From Taiwanofungus camphoratus (Eukaryota; Basidiomycota; Agaricomycetes; Polyporales; Taiwanofungaceae): DNA of 64,000 nucleotides. Below the pieces are notes generated by a model. The model was not told the DNA's origin. It searched no databases and worked only from the letters and a program-made list of their open reading frames with translations. This document shows positions 35,541-46,676 of this stretch, piece after piece. Each line of letters opens with the position of its first letter. Within the stretch, counting starts at the first letter, position 1. The position numbers were made by a program, and so were the translations under genes. The DNA lies in the NCBI GenBank assembly GCA_003999685.1, contig CP021233.1, positions 434,001-498,000 on the forward strand. The letters are read 5' to 3'.

Positions 35541-36784
35541 TCAACAATACGGCTCGTCGAGCTCTGGTCGATATACATAATGATTTTGGGTGGCCATGAC
35601 AAGGGGAGTGGTGAGCTCTTCAGCTTGAGGCCTAGTGCCCGCAGATCAGGCATGAGATCTGGAGAAAGTAAAATAGCTACTGACCCAAAGTGCATGCGCA
35701 GCAGCTCGTCCAAAAGCGCATCTTTTCGCTCCCTCCAACACTTTTCTTCGTACCTAAGGGTCCGTAACTCCTCAACAAGGGCCTCGTGCTGCTCGAGTAT
35801 CCATCGGTACTTTGCCTTCATAAGCAGATACCTGATCATCGTATGACTCCGTCCCATAATCAGGCCAGTCGCAGGATCCATGATGGACATCAAATGTGGG
35901 GGTATCTCATCGTCTAGGTCATCATCCCATTCTGGGCTCATTGGCCTTTGTATGACAACACTGCCCTGGTGGATACCGTTCCCCTCCAAAGGCGATATGT
36001 GACCCTCATCCAAATCCCCAGCATGAAGATCAGTGGTGTTGTTCGGCTCTACCTTAAATGTAGTGTATCCGTAAGATGGCGGTTCTGGTGCATGGCTTCC
36101 AGCGTCAGGCTCCTCACGCTTCCGTTTGCGATTTCCTCCGCGACCAGGGAGGGGTGGTGATATGTTATGTTGTATACGCATATGTTTCGCGAGCGCATCG
36201 GAACGAGTAAAAGACTTGTCACATTCTGCAGGCCCAGGTGGCGCGCAGGGTAAGGATGCAGGGTCGTAGGCAGCTGGTATCAGCTGAAGCGGCATTGAAA
36301 CATTAAAAGTGCACGAACCTGGCCTAGGACAAATGAACGGTTTCTCTCCCGTGTGCGAGCGAATATGTGAGATCAATGCAAAGCGGGATGTCTGTGCGAT
36401 CCCTCGTCGAGAACATGTAGCCCATTCGCAGGTGTAGTTCGACTTGTGCACCCCAATGTGATCTGCAAGAACGGACTCAGCATTCTTCGTATATAGAATT
36501 TGCCAGAGGCACTGACCGTTATGTATATGATCAATGAGACTAGGTAAATGATTGAACACCTTGCCACAGTCCTCCCATCTGCAGGACATGGTGTCTGCCT
36601 CCGTAACATCTTCTTGCACCTGTCCCTCCGATTGTGCAGGCCTTGGAGAACCAGGACGAGAAATTGAGCCCCCATATTCTCCGGATTCGCCGTAAGAGGC
36701 CAAGTCGTCGATACCAGATGAATCTGAGACGTGATCCGATTCGAAGCTGGGTGACGGAGATGGGGTGTACACGCTGCGTGCCAT
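35541..36784 (-). CDS. C2H2 zinc-finger protein, Iec1-like
   Basis: The N-terminus is Ser/Pro-rich (MARSVYTPSPSPSFESDHVS). The fingers read MSCRWEDCGKVFNHLPSLID, then across an intron HIGVHKSNYTCEWATCSRRG, SRFALISHIRSHTGEKPFIC and, after a second intron, ECDKSFTRSDALAKHMRIQH. This finger order and the SFTRSDALAKHMR block resemble fission-yeast Iec1, an INO80 chromatin-remodelling subunit; this assignment is from memory and tentative. Two introns lie inside the fingers, at about 36235-36330 and 36440-36515, and stay open in frame. That makes a misleading 430-codon continuous frame. A third intron after LLRMHFG shifts frame to PQAEELTTPLVMATQNHYVY and a stop at 35541, which I prefer. The basic patch GNRKRKREE is an NLS candidate. 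Confidence 0.78.
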
Positions 36785-37112
36785 TTGTTATTTATGATTG
36801 TCCGCCTGTAAATTCAAAGAGTGAAACAAGAACCCCGTCGTTGATGCTTGGACCGTCGTCCTGCTCCGGTCGGCGACGCGTCGAATTGACAGCCTGGACG
36901 AGTCGTACCGCCACAGCCACCAAAGGCTTTCCGAGTCTTTCACTTCAACTGCTGTATCTCGCTTCCCTCGCGCAAATCAGGTTTCTGGATTTATTCATTT
37001 GCTGCACAGTGTCTACAAAAGCGTCCAGGGCGTTCTACCCTTACATACTTATATTGATTAAGCGTACTCCCTCCGAAAGTCAAACCTCAAGAACCCAAGG
37101 AACGCGTCGACT
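36785..37112. promoter_or_regulatory. Divergent promoter, C2H2 gene / TAF11
   Basis: Only 328 bp separate the two start codons of divergently oriented nuclear regulators, so the promoters must overlap or share elements. No specific binding site is claimed. Confidence 0.6.
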
Positions 37113-38112
37113 ATGACTTCTCCATTCGCTACGTACCCTGCACCCGAGCGCTCCTTCATCTCATCCGGAAGCCCCAGCACTCCAGCCTTGCGCGGGACAG
37201 CACCAGCCATCCGGGGAACAGGTGCTAAGCGCGGTCGCAAGCCTAAAGGCGCAACAACCGACTCTTCTCGTCCACCTTCGCAATCACCTTTACCAGGTAC
37301 CAGTCAGCCTACGGAACTACAATGGCTGAATATTCCCGGAAGCTCAACGTCGAATCCTGCTGTCTCTGCAGCCGGAAGTAATAGTGCCAATGTCGTTGCT
37401 GCGGGACAACAGCAAGTAGCGCTCAGTTCAGAGACGGGTGGAGTAATCAGTCTTCCTGGTGTTGTCTCCAGTGAGGCTTCTGGAGACACCACCGTGCCTC
37501 GACCGCCCGGTGTGGGTGCTGGGGAAGAAGATGGGGAAGAAGACGAGATGCTGCCTGCCATGGCGGACGACGATTATTCCGCTCAGTTATCCTGGCAGAG
37601 TCAGTCTAAGGACAACCTCAAGTACGGTCCATTCTATCAGTCCTCTGATCTTTGCCTGACCTTGTGCGGCCCAATCGTTGTAGAGTCCTCATGGACAATT
37701 TTAGCCCAGCGCAGTACGACCGTTTCGAAGCGTACCGTAGGCACGCATTACCAAAACAAGCTGTCCGCAAAGTCCGTATATCCGTTCATTCAACCGCTGC
37801 TGTGGTCTCAATGTAGTACTAGGTAATTCAACAAACCCTGGGCCAACAAGTATCGCAACCAGTAGCACAGATCGTAGCTGGGTTTGGCAAAGTGTTCGTC
37901 GGCGAGATTACCGAGAAAGGTGGGAAGCATCATATTTCACCGGAACCCCTGTGTTGAATGTCCTGTTAGCGCGGGCCGTCCAAGAACGTCGAGGGGAAAC
38001 AGGCCCTTTGTCGCCTGACCACTTACGAGAAGCGTACCGCATGTATCAGAAGGAGACAGGGCGAGTGGGGGCGGCCCGTCCACTGAGAGCCAAACGATTG
38101 TTCGTTCGATGA
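37113..38112 (+). CDS. TAF11: TFIID subunit TAF11 (TAFII28-like histone fold)
   Basis: TAF11 is a TFIID subunit that pairs with TAF13 through a histone fold. The N-terminal half is Ser/Pro/Gly-rich and disordered, with a basic RGTGAKRGRKPKG patch. After an intron (donor GTACGGTCC) the conserved domain begins: VLMDNFSPAQYDRFEAYRRH, then ALPKQAVRKVIQQTLG. QQVSQPVAQIVAGFGKVFVG follows, then EITEKARAVQERRGETGPLS and PDHLREAYRMYQ. It ends KRLFVR. Two more introns, after AVRK and after EITEK, are fixed by homology. The stop is at 38110-38112. The start is the first Met of the open frame (MTSPFATYPAPERS). Confidence 0.93.
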
Positions 38113-41100
38113 ATAGGTTGAACTCGTGTCGCGCTCGCATGGAGCTTCCTGTTCGCCGCCCTACCCGTTTTGAGCTTCTTGGCTGATCGGCGTTCTCTAC
38201 TTTGAAGTCTGTTCAGTTAGACTTTATGAGTGCCGTCTTCTGGCCTGTTGAAATGTTCCTGCTTGATTGATGGCGGGACGGCTCTATGTCCACCCCACTA
38301 GCGGCAAACTCGACGGGATGCGCACACCCAGGCGCATCCATATTACGTGTAAAGCAGGCTGCACTAGACAATGTAAACCTTCTTGACACCCCGTGAAAAT
38401 GGTGCTGCAACATTCCCTTTGGAAGTGTTGTTCAGCTACCGAACCTATATTGAACCTTCATTTGAATGGTCTCTTGCGTCGGTCGCTTCATGTTGGCGCT
38501 AGGGGGCATATTGGTCTAGGTGTCCTGAAGACATCTGAACTGACGGTGACATAACTTTCTCCCGATGATTTGGAGTTGCTCACGAGGTCGGTTACTCATG
38601 AGGTCTTGAAGTCTCACGTTGCTAGCACCTGTGAGAGTCTGGGCTCATAGTTATAGCAATCCATTGTAGATTGCTTGAATTGACTAGCACATTTCCATTA
38701 TTGAAGTCTTCAAACATTACGCATAACTATATATAGAAAATATCCACATGCGCATGCAAGCTCGGTCGGCTGATAGGTACAGAACTTCTCGTCCCTTCAC
38801 CTCAGCATCACCTCCATCGTGATGAAGACAAAGAAACATTACGAAGTTTACCTTAAGTACCAGGTCCATACCCGTGGAATGTAATTATGTGCCCACAAAA
38901 GACAACATCAAGATGACAACACCAGACACCAGTGCTGGTCCACCAGTTACCAGGTGGCCTATACATCCGAGCATCAGGAGTGATCATGCATACTTTCAAA
39001 TCACCTTTCGGCACCGAAGACGCTGCGTCGGGGTAAGTTTAGCAGAACCCTCAGATCTGACAGCGAAAGCACATGGATAGCGATCTGCCAGTCTATTCGA
39101 TCGACGGAAGTGTTAGACTGCGGGTGGCGAACAGGCACAACCGTTCTTCACCTTCTACCCCAGTCGACGCCTCCGGCGCCACCAATGCCTGGCGACTGGC
39201 GCCTTGGAGTTGCCAGTAACGACTTCGTAATCCAAATACTGCGCCGCTGACGTGCGACCCCGACTTCCATGCACCGTATGGTCATCTCGGCACACCCGCG
39301 CCATGCTGCGTGGATGCTCTGAAGTCAGGATGGCAACGATCTTATGTTGTGGGGAACAGGCTGATCGGCCAACTGGTGCCTTGCATGACGGCGAGAGAAC
39401 AATCAGCCGCGGCGCCAGGTTGTGGCCTACGATCGATTTGTGCTGAAACGGTCGGGGAGCCCGACCAGTTCGACCCCCTAGGAAAACAGGAGGTCTAGTC
39501 CAGAAAAGGAATGTCTGAAGGAAAGCGTGGGAATAACGGCGGAGCGCTTCGGCTCAGTTCCGGAGCGCTCTACAGGGGTACAGCGTACCGTGGGGGACAG
39601 ACACACGGGGGGTGAGCAAAAGGTGACGCTAGCAACTCAAAGACACCGCGATCAGAAGTTGTGAATAGAGAGCACAATGGGGGTCCCAAACGGCAGTAGC
39701 ATGACGCCTCGAGAAGGTCTGCAAACTCAGTCGAAGCAGGTCGTGTGATCGCAAATACCGATCTCCGATCCGGGCATACCGAACGCTTGCGCAAATGAGG
39801 ATGAAAGAAAGCCAAAATAACGAGCGGCTCTATGAGCCCGCTTCAAAGGTTGAACGTTGAGGAGGGGTGGCTCTGTAATCGCAAGCTGCTGGCTGGACGA
39901 CAACCGGTAGGGTCCAATAGGTGTGCGAACGAATGTCAGCTTCGAGGAAGGGCGCGTGGAACACCGGACAGAAGGCGGCTTCGTAACAGACATCGACGGC
40001 GCCAGAGGTGACACGACAACACAGAAGCTGATCACAGGCCTACAGTCAGGTGAGGGATCGCAGGCGCAGGCAAGCCTTCGCGGACCAGCAAACAAAAGAC
40101 GTGAGTCCGCAAATGAAGCCGCGTAAGCGCACACGCAAGCGCACGGAGATGGACAAGCACATTGCGGAACAATGTACAACCAATGAAGGAACCCCCTACC
40201 TGAGCTGAACTACACCGCCACCGTAAAGTGATGACCACGCTAGCCACCCGGATGCGCAGCAGGAGGGATTACAAACCGCTAACACTGGCAGGCCTGACGT
40301 GGGCCTCCATTGCAATGTGGACGGCATCGTTCTTCGAACACATGCACAGAGGGAAATGAATCACACGCCTCGCCATCACATCACCGAGACAGGCCGCCAC
40401 GTCAGCTGGATGTGCCCTGCGGTACTGTATGGTGTGAGGGTCCGGACAAAGACACAAGCCAGTAAAAGTTCCAATTGACGCCGTAATGATCTGGCCTATG
40501 AGATGTCGAGGGTGGAGCGGGAGCCACACGCAGATGCTCGGGCGTTCGACGGACCTTCCAAGCTTCCTCATGCGTTTCAACGTGACGAGCGGGCGCGGAC
40601 GGAGCGGAAGGCCCTGAATAACCATTCGATCAGGGGCCGACGGGGTGCATTAAGCAAGTTCGACGTCGAGAAGTCCGCCGCCTGGGCACAATGTAGCGCC
40701 GCATCGGAAGGAAAGGTGGAGGCAGGTTGAAGGAGATCAAGCCTGCTAAGCAGAGAACATTGCCAGCACCGCCCAGAAGCTTCGCCGGGAATTAGCAGCC
40801 CCAGATACAAAGCAGTGCGGTTGCGCTCGGGGACTCGGGCATGAGACTGCAGTTTGGGTTTGAGTTCGAGAGTCGAGACTGGAGGCTATACGAAGTGGAG
40901 CACGGGAGTCGACAAGAGATGGAAATCGATTGCCCGACCAGTCGGCTAATGGATTCGGCCGCGGCCAAGCTTCGGCAACGACCGAGCTGCCACAGGCTCG
41001 GCGTACAGTACAGCTCCTCCTGCATGAGTGGTGAATATACACTGTAGCAGTGTCAGCTGCAAAAGTCAAGAGCGGAAACTTCGCAAGTGCCGACACAGCA

Positions 41101-41612
41101 CTCATATAGTTCAAGTCTAGATTTTATCTGCGCCGACAGCAATGACCTCGGAGGCAAGCACGCTCCTGAGAATTGACAATCACAAACTTACGAGTTGTGT
41201 GAATGCCTGAGTAAGCTCGCGTGCACGTTGTCTCGGAGGGATTTACTGTCAGATAGACTCTCGCGTGGAGTGGTGATCATAGTCAGTGTGTCGCGGACGA
41301 CACTGACCAGGTCTGGAGTTAGTTCGGAATACGCGTCGTGCTTGCTCCTGAGAGATGTTCATGGCGGGCAAGGTTGAACGGAAAAGAGATGGTCCTTACA
41401 GAGTGCCTGGTCTGTAAGGCGACCAAATCCGACCACTTGTACTGACAATGTCGGTGTGCGGAGTATGATTGACAGCGAGCAGTCTGATGCGTGCCGTCGT
41501 GATCGACGCTACGGGCACAGGGCGAGCACTAAATACTCGACAAGCTAATTTGGCTGGCGAATAGACTCGTTCATGCGCGAGCAGAATGTACGCACTTGTC
41601 ACCAGAATATGC

Positions 41613-41634
41613 CAAGGTGAGGACAAGGTGAGGA
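41613..41634. repeat. Tandem duplication, 2 x 11 bp
   Basis: CAAGGTGAGGA occurs twice in a row. It is a minor slippage-type duplication without an obvious role. Confidence 0.5.
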
Positions 41635-42144
41635 CAGCCAGTCGGGTCATCAAGACAACGAGGTGTGTAGTCTCAGATGGCCTGTTCATATCGGGACGTG
41701 ATTTGGCACTCGTGTAGCCTGTGTCAGAGTTCCTGAGGAGATGGGAAAGCGTAGTCGCATGGTGAGCACATGTACGGCATGGCCATGTTCTAGCGCAGCA
41801 GCGCGGAGACCAGAGCCGCTGGACACTCGGGGAGACCGTGCTACGCGCCTCCACAGCCTCTTCCAGCTGGCCTAGGCAAACGCGCAAGCCATGAGCTCCT
41901 GTCCTACCTACACCGGGCCTGTGGCAGCCTGCGGAATGACCTCCAGACTCCGGAGAATGCCCGCAGGTCAGGCGCCGGCTCCGAAGGCAGCATACGGAAA
42001 CGAATAACCGGATTGATCATACCTCGCCCCGTGGAAACAAGTCCTTGGCCCTGTATTTACGCTTATTTGTAGCGGTTTGCATGTCCTATTTCGGTCATTG
42101 GCTCGTGGCGCTAGCCAGGCGAATCAGTATATTACCCGATAGTC

Positions 42145-42200
42145 CGTCTCCCTCAACTCCGCCCCCCCTCCCTCCTTCTCTCCGTCGACGGCCCCGACGA
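42145..42200 (+). promoter_or_regulatory. Pyrimidine-rich tract upstream of the SFP1-like gene
   Basis: A strongly C/T-rich stretch (CTCCGCCCCCCCTCCCTCCT) lies about 110-165 bp before the start codon. CT-rich tracts are common just upstream of transcription starts in highly expressed fungal genes. The role is inferred. Confidence 0.4.
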
Positions 42201-42309
42201 CGAGTACCACTCCACTAGCAGGCACTGGAGCTATCCGCAGGTTTATATCAACCTGCTCATCCCCTCCCTGGAGACGCTCCATACGTTCACTTCTTTGTAC
42301 GACCCGACC

Positions 42310-44246
42310 ATGGCTACCGCGCAACCCATCGCCCTCCCTCATTCCGACAACAATGACACGTTCATGGGTTCTGGTTCATTCACTGGCCAAAACGGATCCT
42401 TCAATCCTGCTTCGTACACCCGTCGCTTCATTGGGTCGCCGCCGCTGTGGCGAGCGGGTTCCTTTGGGAATCGCTTCCACCCTGGAGTATCACCCGGGCA
42501 ACTTCTAGGCCCGCTAGAGTGAGTAGACCCCTATCATTCTACTGTCACAAATCGCAGTGTCTGAATGTTGTGTGTGGCGTGCTAGTCCCAACGAATTCAA
42601 GTTTGGGAAGATGTCCTCATCGATAGAGAGCGATCGCGGCTCCATTATGAACGCGCTCAATGTGTTTGAGCGCCAAGACGAGCTGGTCAGTCACTGTAGT
42701 AGTTCCCATGCTTCTAATAGAGCTCACGCCACCAACGATAGTGCCGAGATTATGCCTGCTGTGGTCAGAATCTCACGGACTTGCACGCTCTTGTTGACCA
42801 TTTTGAGGAGTGTCATGTTGTGGTAGTAGACCCGTATGCTCCCCAAGTGCCCATTCAGAGTACCGCGCCTATGGTCCAATCGCAGTCACAAAGATCCTAC
42901 TTCCCTGATGTGAACGGTGCACCGGCGTCTACGTACCATCAGGGTTCTTTCAACCCGGACGACATGGAGCTTGACATGGACAACACGAGCGCTCCGTCTT
43001 CCGGAGCTTCCTCTCCCCCAGATACTCCTGTGTCGACCCCTCTCTCGTCATACCCGAGTCCTTCCGGTTATGCAGGTTCGCAACCGGCGTCTGCTTGCCC
43101 CTCGCCCCATCCCGCGCCTATCTCAGCCTTCGAAACGACAACTGTCTTGCCGTCCCGCCATCCTGCCTTTTCCGTCGGTTTCCCCAACGCGTCCCGTTCA
43201 GCCATGTGTGGTGTTCCCCCTCAAGACGCATTCAACGTCTATGCGGGGTATTCCGATTACTCTTCGCTTATGCCCGGCACTGTCCCCTCGCCTACATCAA
43301 CATCTCATGATTCGGGTGTTACCGATCCGAACAGTCCGTATGCCGGTCGTTCGACCTGCGTACCGCCTGCGCTCCTGCTCTCCAATAACAACACACCAAA
43401 TAGCACACCGAGTTCCTCACGCGTGGCGTCGCCTGCCCCTGGCTCTTCGGTCTTCCGTAATGTTGCTGCTGCACCCGCTTCGACATCTTTATCTGGTGCA
43501 ACTGCGAATGGTCAGACCGCACGTGCGAGCACCACGCTCTCTCGCCCCGCTTCTTCTCTACTTCTCTCGAAGCCTTTCCGCTGTCCGAAGCCCAATTGCA
43601 ACAAGTCGTACAAGCAGGCGAACGGCCTGAAGTACCACCTCACGCACGGATCTTGCAATTTCGCACCGCCGAAAGATCTTGAGCACCTTCAGGCCTTGCT
43701 TGCTTCGAAGCGGAGCCAGAAAGCTGAGGAAGGCGGCGATGAGCCTATCAGCGACGCAGAGCTGCGTGAGGTTGAGCGGGAAGCCGAGCGGAGATTAAGA
43801 CCTTACGCGTGCGGTGTTGGCGAATGCCAGAGACGGTACAAGAACATGAACGGTCTGAGTACGTACTAAAACAGACACGTTTGCACCAACTAAAGCTCAC
43901 CATTCCCACAGGATATCATTATCAACATTCCGGTGATCACGGCGCGATCGGGCTCGCGCTCCTTGCAAGCGGCCAGCACGAGTGTCTTCAGCACACGAAG
44001 TCCGCTCACTCAAGAAACTCCACTCCTTCGACTTCGGTTGTTACCTCGGCCACCTCATCGCCCCTCGCTACTCCACCGATCTCCAGAGTACAGTCGACGA
44101 GCAACTACGCTACTCCGGCGCTGCCACCGTCATACCAGTCTGTGTCCATGGTTCCCCCGCCATACACGCAGGAGCAGGCCTCGAGTCATATCAGCGGCGC
44201 GGCGACCATGCGCATGCCGACGTACATGGCGTCGATGACGCGGTAG
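42310..44246 (+). CDS. SFP1: Sfp1-like C2H2 transcriptional regulator
   Basis: In yeast, Sfp1 drives ribosomal-protein and ribosome-biogenesis genes downstream of TOR. Splicing gives the family pattern. The N-terminal exon ends LLGPL and joins DPNEFKFGKMSSSIESDRGS. A first atypical finger, CRDYACCGQNLTDLHALVDH then FEECHVVV, is a hallmark of this family and is rebuilt across an intron at about 42686-42750. A long Ser/Pro/Thr-rich region follows. The paired C-terminal fingers are FRCPKPNCNKSYKQANGLKY and YACGVGECQRRYKNMNGLRY, with the intron near 43857 inside the second. The second finger continues HYQHSGDHGAIGLALL. The C-terminus is Ser/Pro-rich. The assignment to the Sfp1 family is firm; the same targets as in yeast are assumed, not shown. 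Confidence 0.87.
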
Positions 44247-46676
44247 TCCCGTCGGAGTATGGTTATTGAAGGCCCATGGAAGAAGACAGTCGAGATTTGT
44301 ACGATTCCAACTGTTCCGTTCATAGATTTCGTGGCTTGGGCTCTGTTCGTTCGACGCATCATTCGATACATCTACGGCGCATAATAGACCGAACACGACT
44401 CGATTCTCCGGCTCAAGTTCAAAAAGTACATGCTTCGCCTATACATAATATTCTCCTTTCCACATCGTCGGCTCTCCATCACGTTCTCTGTTCGCTCGCT
44501 GTATCCTCGTATTCTCGTATTGAGTGCACCGCCGTACATATCCTGGGTTGATATGTTAATATCACTGATCCGGTTTCCTCTGGTTGTTACAGTTCTTCGT
44601 CCGTTGTCGTGCTCTACCTTCTATCCTAATCAGAAATCCTTCCAAAAATTACTTACCACCGTACATAGTCGTACTTTGTGGTCCGTCCTGCGTCTTCTCT
44701 GCTACATCCACCACCAGTTATCCATATCCCCTCCTGCCCCTGTACTGCTCCGTTATCTCCACCTTGCCACCTGCTTGATGTTATAATCAATCTTTACACT
44801 TATCATCATTCCCTTCCACCATCGAGCTGGTGGACAGCCAAAAAAGGCGGCATACGTGCTGTATACCGTAGACCGTCAACCTTCTTACCTTTCTAATGCG
44901 CAGTCCTGGGTACGTCCTTGCTTGGCCGATGGTCGCCCTTATAGATACACTTGCTGTATGGTTTATCTTGACGAATATATGATTTATGCCTATGCGAGTT
45001 TTCTGTCTTCTGAGATGTTTGTGAAACGTAATTCGATGGCACGTTTCACCAGCCACAGACCAGGAGCATGGAGATTATGAATACGTCCAACACACAGATG
45101 CAGTGCAAGAGAATCCGATGAGTCAGAATCATGCACACAAGCGACAAGGACAGCCGCCGCGTAAAGATTGCCTAGGACCTGCTGATTGATTGAAGCAAGC
45201 TCGAGGCGGACAACACGGTGGAATCACATTAAAGGACGAGTTCCAGCAGCTCAGGGACACAATAAGACGACTGACAAGACTTCCTGTGAGGGACCAAGAA
45301 CCAAAGACAAAGTCTTGAAGGAGCACAACTTGAGGACATACGACAAGGCCAGTAAAAATAGTAAGGGACTACCTGAATTCATACTACAAGCAGCGGTAGA
45401 ACAGGAGTCCGATATATTAGCGCCATCTGGTCAAGCAAACCTTTCTGGGGCGCAGCGAATTTAGCCAAATAAATTCAGTATGAGGCACGCACCTCGGGCA
45501 CAGGACGTGAGGTCCGCAAGAGCAACATTATTGAGTTCTATCCCGTCAGGAAAATTGAGGAACCCATAAATGTTTCGATATGCTCAAGAAACTACAGATA
45601 GTATCGACTAAGCGCAAGTAAGGAGCGCCATGGAATCCGATCGGTGCGTCTCTTGAAGAGTCCTCCTATAAATCTCTCGAGCTCATAAAAATGCCTACCT
45701 TTCCGAAGGCCACACGTTTTCTGACTATCAGACAGACATATTTCTGTGAGACGAGGGTATGAAGGAGGAAAGAAAATGCTGGTGAAATTTTCTCGACGCC
45801 ATGCTTTGAGGACAACCATCGAGCGCCTGTCGCGGACTTGTAAACTCACTCGGGATATGCCGACATACTGCACTTCAAGTTCGAGTCGCTCAACTATTAC
45901 CACTTGTATTTCCAAGCTTCAAGCCTGGGATCAAGGCTTAATATTCCATACCCTTGCTTGTGTGGAGTCTTAGACTACTGCAACTCCATAAATTTGAATA
46001 CTGGCTTTTGCATATGCGTAATTTGGTGCTCAGGTCTACGATGTTTGTTTCATTTTGTTTCCTTCTGCGCAGGAACCGCACAAGGTAAGTCTATCATTGC
46101 TTTAGTTCGTAATATTTGCTCAAAAGCAGGCAGTATTGCGACATCCTAACTCAGACGGTAAATACCACATGTAATTAGCAGGTTCTGTTCTTCAACTACT
46201 ACCTTTGTGGTCGTGAAGACGTTTCGGCACTTTTTTCCGGAGATTTTAGCTGGAGTTCTACATCTCCTGTCGTACAACGGTTAGTCTGGCTGGTATTTAT
46301 ATCGAAGTGACTAATTCTTTGCTGCGGCCCCTTTCGCGTTGAAGCCTTTGGTGTGAACACACCTCGTACATTTTCACTTGATCAACTACTTATTGCTTAC
46401 ACCAGGGCTTGCACAGCCAAAATTCTATGCTGCTCTCTAATATTCATCGCGTTCAAGGGCCAATAATTCGATGCTGTAAGCAGACGTGTGCACGTGATGT
46501 TATCTCGAGGTTATTTTTGCTTCAGATGGCCGAGGATGTTCCTTGAGCGTGACCAGCGTGTAGGGCAGGGCGGAATGAACTTGTTATCGTTCCTTTATCG
46601 AATCGACTCATAGGGGTCTTCCATATCACCTGGCTGACTTGTTTGTTTTTTGCACGCCAGTACTTGACTCTATATC
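44247..46676. other. 2.4 kb intergenic, no gene recognised
   Basis: This follows the SFP1-like gene and precedes the EamA transporter. Open frames up to 107-118 codons exist (44430-44786 plus, 45592-45915 minus) but none shows a family motif. The first few hundred bases are CT-rich and probably the 3' UTR. Confidence 0.4.

Larger units (their letters stand above)
38113..42309. other. 4.2 kb gene-poor region upstream of the SFP1-like gene
   Basis: No recognisable protein domain, tRNA or intact transposon is seen over 4.2 kb. The region is GC-rich from about 39.1 kb. Open frames of 118-163 codons on the minus strand (for example 41396-41887) lack family resemblance and have odd Arg/Ser/Cys-rich composition. 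It may be a long regulatory region with 5' leader of the zinc-finger gene, a non-coding transcript, or old transposon dust. A small direct duplication and a pyrimidine-rich tract are listed separately. Confidence 0.4.

Noticed and set aside
41396-41887. 163-codon minus-strand frame in the gene-poor region
   Set aside because: Odd composition, no domain, no plausible introns; likely chance in GC-rich DNA.
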